Shown here: one piece after another, positions 1 through 11,200 of the stretch
Numbering within the stretch: the stretch's first letter is position 1
Layout: every line of letters begins with the position of its first letter
Assembly: GCF_901709675.1 (NCBI RefSeq)
Contig: NC_051095.1
Span: 22,295,456 to 22,359,455 of the forward strand
Source: Syngnathus acus
Lineage: Eukaryota; Chordata; Actinopteri; Syngnathiformes; Syngnathidae
DNA length: 64,000 nucleotides
Direction: 5' to 3'
Position numbers and translations under genes: made by a program
Notes under the pieces: generated by a model
What the model saw: the letters and a program-made list of their open reading frames with translations, nothing else
Told to the model about the DNA's origin: nothing
The model's database searches: none

Positions 1-750
1 GGTCATGTGCACACTGATCCATTACGTCACACCATAATTTGGTGATGAGAAATGGTTAATCTATATATTAAGAGTGTTTGCTTGTTGTTCTTAACATCAA
101 CACTTTCTAGTTTGTGTTTACTGTGAATTTTTTAGCTTGAGTAATATCAAACAAAGACAATAATTGCAGGATCAGATGAAGTTATCTTTTTCCTGCTATT
201 TGTTGGTTCCCTTTTTTAAAGAAAGTCAATAGGTTTCCCCTATTTTGTTGGTCTAAGGATCCCTGCACTGCACCAAAACTTGGTTCATTCATCAAGAACA
301 GCATTTCCACAGACACAAATTTGGGTTGCTAATGAAAGAATGAATGAAAAGAAAATCTCAGTGAAACATGCTACAGCAAGACATTTTTAAATTCACTTAA
401 ACTGTAGTTGAAACTTAAGTGCACAATGTCTGCCTACCTGAAGGCTTCAACTTGACTGGTGATTTGATTTTGACAATGATGCTTTTGTTGTCTTTTGAGC
501 TCCCTAATTGTAACATACATTTATTGAATTTCTCATGATTCATTTCAGAAACATGTCCTGTGCTCTGCCTCAAGGTTACATTGTTGATGGTTCATTGTGT
601 CTTGGTGGGCAGAAAAAGTCATGAATAATTTGTTCATCCAGCTACTGTTACAATGGTGGACGTTGATGAGTGCAAGCAAATGTTTTGAAACCACAAGCAT
701 CATTTTATAATAGTCAGTCTTTTTTGTTTGTCCTGATAGGGGTCAACACG
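1..750. other. AT-rich non-coding DNA, probably mtus1 5' intron
   Basis: I see no exon, RNA gene or clear repeat here. The stretch is AT-rich with frequent stops in all frames. It lies upstream of the large mtus1 exon, whose 3' splice site at 2824-2825 implies at least one earlier exon, so this is probably the end of a mtus1 5' intron. That is inference from the splice site only. Confidence 0.4.
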
Positions 751-752
751 AG

Positions 753-1140
753 GGATGGGAATTGATACGATTTGTATGATTTCTATTTCGTTTAACGATT
801 CAACTCTTTGATTATTTTGTCGATTCTCATTTGGGGGAAAAAAGGGGCACATAAACGACTACAATATTTTGTTTTATATATTGCAACTTTGTAAGTACGA
901 CATTACAGAGTGAAGTCTTAAAAAATTAAGTTAAAACAGTTTTGAAAAAAGCACTCCAAATTGGGTGTGAGTGCGAGTGCGAATGGTTAGTCTCTGTGTG
1001 CCCTGCGATTGGCTGGCAACCAGTTCAGGGTGTCCCTTACCTACTGCCTGATGACTGCTGGGATAGGCTCCAGCATGCCTGCGACCCCCATGGGGACAAG
1101 TGGTATAGAAGATGGATAGATGGAAATTTTGAAAATTAAA
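753..1140. repeat. Decayed dispersed repeats (hAT-like end and teleost repeat tail)
   Basis: At 753-850 the sequence starts GGGATGGGAATTGATACG and continues with fragments such as TTTAACGATTC and GTCGATTCTCA, which resembles the termini of common fish hAT elements. At 985-1135 it becomes the familiar fish dispersed repeat whose 3' part reads GGGATAGGCTCCAGCATGCC and then a tail of AGATGGATAGATGGA. The same family appears in opposite orientation at 13108-13165. The reading frame at 942-1139 is a chance product of this repeat. Confidence 0.6.
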
Positions 1141-1449
1141 TAATAAAATAGTCTATACCAAAATACAAAATTAAATATTCTGTGTCAAGTATGTTCAGTA
1201 ACAATAACATAAACATTTTAGCAATATAAACTCTACAAAATTTAGAGTGAAGTCTTAAACAAAATCAGAAATGTTTTTGAAAAACAAATATTAATGATAA
1301 AATAGTCTATAACAAAATTCTAAATTATAGAAATTGAGCTAGCACAAAAAGCATTGTTAGTTAGTTACCTGCAGTAAACCTGCACGTCAGGCTTGGGCTA
1401 ATGTTGCTGCTGGTGTTAGGTTGTTGACTGTCCCTCCGCACCGGACTAA

Positions 1450-1578
1450 ACTAATGGCATGCTGCGTGTACAAATGCCTTTGAATATTAGAAGCATTTCC
1501 TTCCTCTGTTGAAATTTCAACATTGCAACTATTGCATGGCGCTCTATTCTCATCCTTCTTAGTGAAACGTAGTCAAAC
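1450..1578 (-). pseudogene. Remnant of a hAT transposase BED zinc finger
   Basis: Read on the minus strand, 1578 down to 1450 translates to RFTKKDENRAPCNSCNVEIS followed by TEEGNASNIQRHLYTQHAIS. This has the BED-finger pattern: C-x2-C, then a GNxSNxxRHLxxxH block. The invariant Trp codon at the start of the motif is TGA here (V-stop-L), so the copy is dead. It is probably a piece of a ZBED-like hAT transposon in the mtus1 5' intron. No complete element boundaries were found. Confidence 0.7.
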
Positions 1579-2151
1579 TTTGGAGCGTTTCTGCCTTGCA
1601 AGTGCCATCATTGTTTCTGGCTGTCGCAACGCAGCGTGTTGAGCTCATTCCATTCCACACATTGGTCACTTTTATTACGAGAACCTTATAATCATCTTCG
1701 CCACCTTCATCACTGCCTCGTGTCATCTTTTCAGTGCAACTATCTGAAAACTGATGCAACAGGGCAGACCTCACCACTTTATAAATTGTATCTTTTCTCC
1801 TCGTAGAGACTCTTTTATCACATGCCGCACCTGAAACTTCTCCGCTATTTAAAGTCCCCCATGCTGGCGAGGTCTTCTCCCTGTAATTTGACTCTTTTCC
1901 CCTTCCCACCCTACCCCACTATGCGTGCACATATATTCTGCCGTTCTTCAGCTAATTTTAATTCCTCTCCGTTCTGGTGCATGCCTCAACCTTTGTAAAT
2001 CTTTCCCCAACTGCTCCCTGTTGGCACTGCATATCACAATGTGCCTCATTCGGTGATACATGTGTCGAAATGTTCTTATTTTGCACGCAGGTTGAGTGTG
2101 TTGTGTATACAAAATCAGTCCTACTCCATTTCTCTTCTTATCTACAGCATG

Positions 2152-2446
2152 CAGTGGCGTAGCCAAGCCGGGGCGAGCCGGGGCGGCGCCCCGGTTAGGA
2201 CTCCCTGCGCCCCGGTTGAAAAAAATCTAGCTTTTTCGATTCTTCATTTTCATGCCGTTTTTTTCTTTCGGTCTTGCGCGAATGTGCTTGCGCTATTCTA
2301 TGTGCGCGATGTTATCCATTCACCGTTTGCCTCCCGGACCCGGATGTTGTTTTAGCGATCAGCGAACGGCATGGGTGGTGTTCGATTTTTTTTTTTTTTC
2401 CTGTGGGCGCGCGCCCCTACTGGAAAAATTCCTGGCTACGCCACTG
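2152..2446. mobile_element. Non-autonomous hAT element, 295 bp
   Basis: The ends are perfect 14-bp inverted repeats, CAGTGGCGTAGCCA at 2152-2165 and its complement at 2433-2446. An exact 8-bp direct duplication ACAGCATG flanks them at 2144-2151 and 2447-2454, which is the hAT signature. The interior is GC-rich near the ends (CCCCGG runs) with a poly-T tract and no transposase. The 8-bp duplication is intact, which suggests insertion that is not very old. Confidence 0.9.
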
Positions 2447-2825
2447 ACAGCATGGTTAAGATAATAGGACCACTGCTCTTATGCTTCTAACTATGGCCTT
2501 TTCACCTGTTCCAGCTTTCTGCTAACCCTACCCTAGCTTGTGTTATCAAGCTCTGTGCTGTGGATACATTTTCCTCCTCTCCCTTCGTCTTTGACACACA
2601 AGTCGCTGAATTTCCACTGACACGGCACCGTTGTTATTCATTACCTGGGGTGTGCGCAATTCTTATGAGGAAGAATGCTTACAATTGTTTTGCAAAGTTA
2701 TATGCCAGATTATTTCACAACTATCAATAATGTATAATAAATGAAGAGGAGAAATTGTGGGACTTTGCATTCATGGACATTTAGAATGTCATCAGGAGTG
2801 ACTTTTTTTTTCCTCTCATCTACAG

Positions 2826-5273
2826 ATGTGAAGATATTACGTTGGCGGAACCCCTCCATGTCTAATTCAACGATTAACTTGTCATACAATGAATTTGTTG
2901 GACCACACAAAAACTTCCATATTTGTCTTCCTGCTGAAAGACCTTACAACAATGTGTCTCTGTCACCGGACTCTTCCAGTAGTATTGCTAATCACAGTGA
3001 TGGAGAAGCCAGCAGCTCATCTGACCCTAACATGCTAGAACACTTCCAAAATGAAGGTGCATTCGTAAACAACTTGGAAAACACTTCCCCGCGAGAGGAT
3101 AGATCATTCTGTAACACAAGCATGAGCCTGAACCAAACATGCTTCCCCACTCCTTTCAGTGGCCATGTTGATTTCTCCAATACCAGCTCAAGCGCACAAA
3201 ACTATCAAGCTACAAAGCAGTCCCACACTTGTAATGGTTCCAAGAAGAATGGAAGTGACAGTATTGTGACTGACTTTATTGCAGACGGAAAACTGAGTTC
3301 ATGTCAAACCTCTCAGAGAGGATCGACTGAGGATGATATCTGCTCCATGAGCTCTGGTGAAATGGTTTTAAGGAGCAACAGCTTTTGTTTGACGGACCAG
3401 ACCTTCTTGGTATTTTCTTCCCTTGATGAGTCTTCCACTTCACCATCTGCTGGGCTTGCAGCATTGCATAATGAATCCAATATACTGACCACACCTGCCT
3501 TGCCTGTTTTGTGTGAAAGAAATACTGAGAACTCAGAGCATCCATACATTGGCATGATTTTCACAGTGTCTAAAAACTGTGAGCTTACTGCTAAGGAAGA
3601 CCATACGAGTTTGCCCATATCGAGCGTTTCGCCAGATGAAAATCATAGGGGTCTTCAGACGACCTTTGTGTGTGAAGAATCTCCAGATCATAAAAAATGG
3701 TTAGCCTGTGTTGAATCAGAGGCATTGGCACATATGCCTGAAGCCCTACCCCCAGAAAAATGTATTTCCTTTGAGCCTTCTCCGTCAACTAAACAGGACA
3801 TGGATAAGTGTAACCAGACTTCCACACCAATACAAAACATTGGGAGCCAAATGCCTGCTTCCCTTTTAAAATATTGTCCTGAATATGCAGGCAGTCCCAT
3901 TTTATCCTCGAATGTTCCTCTTGCTACTAAAAGAGCAAACCGTGCTCAGAGACAAGTAATTCCAGGGGCTCCTCACCTGAATTTAACAACCAAACCGTCA
4001 CCTGAGAGTATTGGAACTTGCAATAGTAGCATATCCACGACAGAAATTAAATCTGCTCCTGTAGCCCAATGCAGCAAGGCCAGCACAGACATGGAGCAAA
4101 CTGCTTTATGCCAAGTAGAGCACTCCCCAGCTCAGTCCGCTGTCAACCAAACTTTCTGTTTATTATCCCCCCCAAAATCCCCTGCTAAAGGTTTCCAGAA
4201 TGATCAGAAACCAACTCCAAAGAAAAACGTGTCATCCAAAATTGTGGTCAGGTCAGTCTCAGCTTTGCGTCCAGTCAACACAAGGCCTCGATGTTCATCG
4301 GAGACTTTGTTTTCCTCATCCCAACCATCCAACCAAAAGAAGACAATTTGTATGTCCCCAAGGACCATTACAATTCCAAGACATGAGAAACAAACTAAAT
4401 CAGCGACCCTAAACAACTCTTCTCGTAGCAAACTGGCCTTACAGACTGAGGCTTCCAAAAGAGCTGCTGCAAACGCAAGTCCTCCTTTACGCCAAGTAGA
4501 GCACTCCCCAGCTCAGTCCGCTGTCAACCAAACTTTCTGTTTATTATCCCCCCCAAAATCCCCTGCTAAAGGTTTCCAGAATGATCAGAAACCAACTCCA
4601 AAGAAAAACGTGTCATCCAAAATTGTGGTCAGGTCAGTCTCAGCTTTGCGTCCAGTCAACACAAGGCCTCGATGTTCATCGGAGACTTTGTTTTCCTCAT
4701 CCCAACCATCCAACCAAAAGAAAACAATTTGTATGTCCCCAAGGACCATTACAATTCCAAGACATGAGAAACAAACTAAATCAGCGACCCTAAACAACTC
4801 TTCTCGTAGCAAACTGGCCTTACAGACTGAGGCTTCCAAAAGAGCTGCTGCAAACGCAAGTCCTCCTTTACGCCAAGTAGAGCACTCCCCAGCTCAGTCC
4901 ACTGGCAACCAAACTTTCTGTTTGTTATCCCCCCAAAAATCCCCTGCTAAAAGTTTCCGGAAAGACCAGAAACTAACTCCAAAGAAAAACGTGTCATCCA
5001 AAATTGAGGTCAGGTCAGTCTCAGCTTTGCGTCCAGTCAACACAAGGCCTCGATGTTCTTCAGAGACTTTGGCTTCATCGGAACCATCCAAGCAAAGGAA
5101 AACAATTTCTATGTCCTCAAGTACCATTACAATTCCTAGACATGAGAAACAAGCAAAACCTGCGACCCTAAACAACTCTTCCCGTAGCAAATTGGCCTTA
5201 CAGACTGAGGCTTCCAAAAGAGCTGCTGCAAACACAAGTCCTGCAGAGGTTAATAACGTCAGCCGAGTGATGA
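2826..5273 (+). CDS. mtus1: Large 5' coding exon of mtus1
   Basis: A pyrimidine tract ending TCATCTACAG precedes 2826. The ATG at 2858 begins [13 protein letters not shown]. The exon codes 805 residues, then one base of the next codon. The donor GTAAAT at 5274 is preferred over GTTAAT at 5249: only the former ends in phase 1, matching the exon at 5438, which restores a serine codon. Human MTUS1 likewise has a very large exon carrying the start codon. The open frame continues 32 nt past the donor to a stop at 5303-5305, as expected for intron read-through. Confidence 0.85.
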
Positions 5274-8200
5274 GTAAATGTTTATTGTATGATTATGAAA
5301 ATTAGTGAGCCATGTTTTCCAAAGAACTGTTTACCTCTATATTAAAGGTACTTTTCTGTAGGAGTTACAAGGGGTCTAGACTTGAACAAATGTGAAAACT
5401 AGTTTAAACTAGTTTGCATGTTTGTCCAATGTATTAGGCTCAGTGGAAAAATTAAAAGATGGGAATCTTGCACCAATATCTTTGCAGACAGAATCTGGAA
5501 GGAAGGGTTCAGCCACATTGGAAAAGAGCAGAAGGCAAGGACAGACATCCCCAAACCAACGACAAGGGACATATCTTCCGCAGCCTTCCATTGCCAGTCC
5601 CAGACCTGCTACGAAGTCTATCGGGCAGCGACCAGGAGATAATTTGGCTGTGGGCACCGCACAGTCAAAGAAGAATAGGATTGCAGGTAAAGAAACATTG
5701 CAAGTACGGATGGGAATTGCGACAAGAACTGGTTTCCACATGACCAATTCCTTGGAATTGTTTCTTATTTTGCTCACAATTCCCTTAGTGATTCCAATCA
5801 GCACGAATTACGTCACGACGCACCTTACGCACGCTACACAACATGCAAATGATACATGATAAATTGTTTTAAATTACCGTATTTTCCGCCCTAAAAGGCG
5901 CACCGGGTTATAAGGCGCACCTTCAATGAACGGCCCATTTTAAAACTTTGTCCATATATAAGGCGCACCGGCTTATAAGGCGCATAAAATAGAAGCTATA
6001 CTGCATCAAACTGAGGTTGACTAGGGTTGCGGTATGCATCCACTAGCCAATAACCAACGAGCCCTCTGTAAACAATCGCGTTTCTCAAACGATCTCCTAT
6101 AAAATGATCAGAACTGACTAAAGTTCGATCTAACGCATTGGTACTACTTACCTATGTTTCCCTTCCATATCGATCCGTAGATTTACTCGAAACATTAACA
6201 GAGCAGCCTATTTTGACATGAAATAGCCTGGTACGTATAGCAGCTATCGCAATAGCATTAGCCATCCGCAAAGTCTCACGAGCCTCAGCTCGCAATCTCC
6301 CATGAGCCTCAGCAAAGTGTAAACAATCGCGTTTCTCAAACGATCTCCTATAAAATGATCGGAACTGACTAAAGTTCGATCTAACGCATTGGTACTACTT
6401 ACCTATGTTTCCCTTCCATATCGATCCGTAGATTTACTCGAAACATTAACAGAGCAGCCTATTTTGACATGAAATAGCCTGGTACGTATAGCAGCTATCG
6501 CAATAGCATTAGCCATCCGCAAAGTCTCACGAGCCTCAGCTCGCAATCTCCCATGAGCCTCAGCAAAGTGTAAACAATCGCGTTTCTCAAACAATCTCCT
6601 ATAAAATGATCGGAACTGACTAAAGTTTGATCTAACGCATTGGTACTACTTACCTATGTTTCCCTTCCATATCGATCCGTAGATTTACTCGAAACTTTAA
6701 CAGAGCAGCCTATTTTGACATGAAATAGCCTGGTACGTATAGCAGCTATCGCAATAGCATTAGCCATCCGCAAAGTCTCACGAGCCTCAGCTCGCAATCT
6801 CCCATGAGCCTCAGCGAAGTGTAAACAATCGCGTTTCTCAAACGATCTCCTATAAAATGATCGGAACTGACTAAAATTCGATCTAACGCATTGGTACTAC
6901 TTACCTATGTTTCCCTTCCATATCGATCCGTAGATTTACTCGAAACATTAACAGAGCAGCCTATTTTGACATGAAATAGCCTGGTACGTATAGCAGCTAT
7001 CGCAATAGCATTAGCCATCCGCAAAGTCTCACGAGCCTCAGCTCGCAATCTCCCATGAGCCTCAGCGAAGTGTAAACAATCGCGTTTCTCAAACGATCTC
7101 CTATAAAATGATCGGAACTGACTAAAGTTCGATCTAACGCATTGGTACTACTTACCTATGTTTCCCTTCCATATCGATCCGTAGATTTACCGTATTTTCC
7201 GCCCTAAAAGGCGCACCTAAAAACCTAAAATTTTCTCAAAAGCAGACAGTGCGCCTTATAGGCCAGTGCGCCTTATATATGGATCAACTGATGAATTTGT
7301 TGATCCATACTGGTTGTACACAGTGCTCTGCCAAAATGTTTCAGTACGTTTTAGTACGACTAGTAAATTACAAGGTCGCATCGCTTCCCAGCATTACGGC
7401 AACTGTAGTCAGGGGGCGTCACCGAATAGCTGTTGTACCCGCGAGGCTATTTCATGTCAAAATAGGCTGCTCTGTTAATGTTTCGAGTAAATCTACGGAT
7501 CGATATGGAAGGGAAACATAGGTAAGTAGTACCAATGCGTTAGATCGAACTTTAGTCAGTTCCGATCATTTTATAGGAGATCGTTTGAGAAACGCGATTG
7601 TTTACACTTCGCTGAGGCTCATGGGAGATTGCGAGCTGAGGCTCGTGAGACTTTGCGGATGGCTAATGCTATTGCGATAGCTGCTATACGTACCAGGCTA
7701 TTTCATGTCAAAATAGGCTGCTCTGTTAATGTTTCGAGTAAATCTACGGATCGATATGGAAGGGAAACATAGGTAAGTAGTACCAATGCGTTAGATCGAA
7801 CTTTAGTCAGTTCCGATCATTTTATAGGAGATCGTTTGAGAAACGCGATTGTTTACACTTTGCTGAGGCTCATGGGAGATTGCGAACTGAGGCTCGTGAG
7901 ACTTTGCGGATGGGTAATGCTATTGCGATAGCTGCTATACGTACCAGGCTATTTCATGTCAAAATAGGCTGCTCTGTTAATGTTTCGAGTAAATCTACGG
8001 ATCGATATGGAAGGGAAACATAGGTAAGTAGTACCAATGCGTTAGATCGAACTTTAGTCAGTTCTGATCATTTTATAGGAGATCGTTTGAGAAACGCGAT
8101 TGTTTACAGAGGGCTCGTTGGTTATTGGCTAGTGGATGCATACCGCAACCCTAGTCAACCTCAGTTTGATGCAGTATAGCTTCTATTTTATGCGCCTTAT

Positions 8201-11200
8201 AATCCGGTGCGCCTTATATATGGACAAAGTTTTAAAATGGGCCGTTCATTGAAGGTGCGCCTTATAACCCGGTGCGCCTTTTAGGGCGGAAAATACGGTA
8301 CTCGAAACATTAACAGAGCAGCCTATTTTGACATGAAATAGCCTCGCGGGTACAACAGCTATTCGGTGACGCCCTCTGACTACAGTTGCCGTAATGCTGG
8401 GAAGCGATGCGACCTTGTAATTTACTAGTCGTACTAAAACGTACTGAAACATTTTGGCAGAGCACTGTGTACAACCAGTATGGATCAACAAATTCATCAG
8501 TTGATCCATATATAAGGCGCACTGGCCTATAAGGCGCACTGTCGGCTTTTGAGAAAATTTTAGGTTTTTAGGTGCGCCTTTTAGGGCGGAAAATACGGTA
8601 TTTGTGTTCAAAATGTATTTTCCATACTATCAAAATGGATTCAAATTACTGTATAGTATTTTTTGATTAATACAAGTACAGTAAAACAAATGTTAAAGTA
8701 TTTAGCTGTCAGCAATTATCCTCTCCCGGCTAATTGTGTCGTAAAGTCATATGGGCAAATGAAGCCCTGCGTGCCAAGTGACGCCGCAAAAAGCCGCAAT
8801 GCACCGAAATATCCGCAATATTAAATATTTTTAAAAACCCGCGATGCACTGAGGCGGCAAAAGACGAACGGCGGAATAGCAAGGGATCACTGTATTCAAA
8901 AACTGACAAATAGGCTCTGGTTTCTGAGCTGTCGGAAAGATCGTCTGTAATGCCTTTAACGTGGTAACAATATTTTCAAATGTTTAGCAGCTTCTCTGTT
9001 AGGTGACATTTACCAGTGTGTATTCTGGCGAACAGCCCTTTCTCATGTCTGAAGTCTTGTCATCTCATGAGTCTAAACAGCCCATTAGTTTTCCCTTACT
9101 CATCCACTTTAAGCAGTCAGCAGTCATGGGGAAGGAAAAAGTCTTCCTGTGATGGGAAGTCGTTTGGTTGTTTGGGAAAAACAAAGGAAAGGGCGGGAAT
9201 CTAAGTTCCGCACTGCTGTTCACATGGAAACTCAATGTTCATGAGGTTGTATTGTTTTGTTAATTTTTCATTTTGACTGCAGTGGTGCCTTAACAAATTT
9301 TTGGAGTATGGGTATTTAAAAAAAATAATTGATTGTTTTTCAATAAGTGATAAACAAAAACAGTATTAAGTAATACATGTTTTTTTAGAAATGTTGCCTT
9401 TGACTCCTGCGAAATGTACCACCTAGTGTAATGTCCAACCTAACCACTTTCCCCATTTCATGTCATAGCAGGGAGTCACAGGAATTGGGCAACAGGAAAA
9501 GCATCCCTTGAGCCAGCCACGGCAGCACATGTCAAGCCCAAATTGAATATATCCCAACCTCTTGCAACTCCCATAGGTTCCTCTTTTAGTGGTCCTCCCC
9601 CTACTTCTCGTCTACCTCGCGTCTACTTAAAGGCCTCGCTGACATCCAGGAGCCTTAAGAGAGAACACATTCACAGTGATCAGAATGTAGGTGCAGCAAG
9701 TACACAAGGTAAGCCTATCCAACACATTGGAGATGTTAGAATGTGATTCTTGTAGTATAAAATAATGCTTTTGTTAATTATTTTTGAAGGGTGAGGTTTA
9801 TTTATTTATTTATTTATTTTTAAAGTGATGTTAAGGACCTCACTTAGAATGGAATGATAGAATTCATTGAAAGAGCGAGACTGAGTACATTCTAAAGACT
9901 CATTCTAAAGAAATTGCTGACCGCTAAAAAAAAAATAGATGTAAAAAGCTGACCTATAATTCAATGTCAGTCTGTTGTATCACGATGGCTTCTTGTTATT
10001 TTGTCACATGGCGGTTTTCCGTTTTCAACTGCTTATCCATGCTTGTCTGACAGTTTCTAGGGTAACTGGCACTACACATAAACAGACCCCTGTTAAAGCT
10101 GTTCCAACGAAAGCAAGATGGATGCCAACCCTTGAAAGGTGTACTGGGCCAAGTAAGATCGCACCCATTTACACAAACGGTGTCCTATCTATGCGCCTGT
10201 TGGAATGCGTCGCAACTCAACAAATTCTCACAGCTGAATGCCAAAACTCAAGGTCTTCGGATATTGCTGCTTTAATCAAACGCCAGGAATTATGCATGCT
10301 TTTAAAGTGATTAGCACGAATGTCCACATTCATTGCGTTAAACTCACATTGGTGTGCACAATATAACCCGTCAAAGAATAGACTTTTTTTTAGCTTTGAT
10401 TTTATTTATTTATTTATCTCACGTTGGTGCACAATATTGCCTGTCCGAGAATAAACTTTTATTAGCTTTGATTTTATTTATTTATATTGTGTCATTATGA
10501 TCCGATGTTTTTATTTTTTATTTTTTTTTTATTTTTTTTAAACGTTTCATCATATCCCAATGTAACTTTTTACTATTGACACACAAACAGCATCAAAGAT
10601 AAAGATCTATTAGAGCCAGCATCTAAAATGTTTTTTGTATGTATGTGTGTGTTGGTGTCTACAACAGTTGTGCCCAGAAATAAACCTTCTACTACCTACA
10701 AAGGAGCTTCTACTTCCTCTCCGGGTCCTCTCAAAAGAACTGCGTCTTCGAGATTTGTTGGTTTAACACCAAGTATACCAGGTAAGTGTCGTCACTAACA
10801 TAGGTGAGTGCAGTGAGAAATAACTAATTTAGATATAAATCTATTTTCTTGGGGGGAGGAGTTAAAAATATTTTCTCTTCAACACACGTGACACTGCGTT
10901 TTAGGGTGTCTTGCTAAAATAACCTTCAGCCCCCTCTTTTAAACTTGAGAATGTTGCACAGTCAGTACTGGGGACAGCTATGTCAGCATCTCAGCTGCAC
11001 TGCTTTCAGTTCAGTTAACAGTGACAGCATTGCAGAGAGCTGGCCTGTCATCTCTGCTCATCTCAGTTTGAGGCAGAAATGGCGTAACATTGTGAAAGCA
11101 CGGAAAGCGAGCTACAATTCTCATTGGCTACAATATTCCTGCTAACCCCTCCCATCGCCACTCTCCACCCTGTGATCCCACCCCACCCACCTTCCTGCTC

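Larger units (their letters stand above)
5877..8598. mobile_element. TA-target MITE with 251-bp tandem array, interrupted by an inverted copy of itself
   Basis: Outer ends are CCGTATTTTCCGCCCTAAAA at 5877 and its complement ending 8598, flanked by TA at 5875-5876 and 8599-8600. Near the ends, GGCGCACC/GGCGCAC motifs recur. Between 6068 and 7187 a 251-bp unit is repeated (anchor AAAGTTCGAT or variants at 6120, 6371, 6622, 6873 and 7124). The host element is 5877-7189 plus 8301-8598; a second copy occupies 7190-8298 in reverse. No transposase is present. It lies in the mtus1 intron between exons 5438-5686 and 9472-9708. Confidence 0.9.

Noticed and set aside
5274-5305. Extension of the large mtus1 exon to the in-frame stop
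   Set aside because: A good donor at 5274 in the right phase joins to 5438 and the rest of the conserved protein. The extension is read-through into the intron, possible only as a truncated isoform.
7249-8611. Paired open frames repeated on both strands inside the palindrome
   Set aside because: They are mirror images of the same MITE terminal sequence and include the TIRs. This is repeat sequence, not genes.
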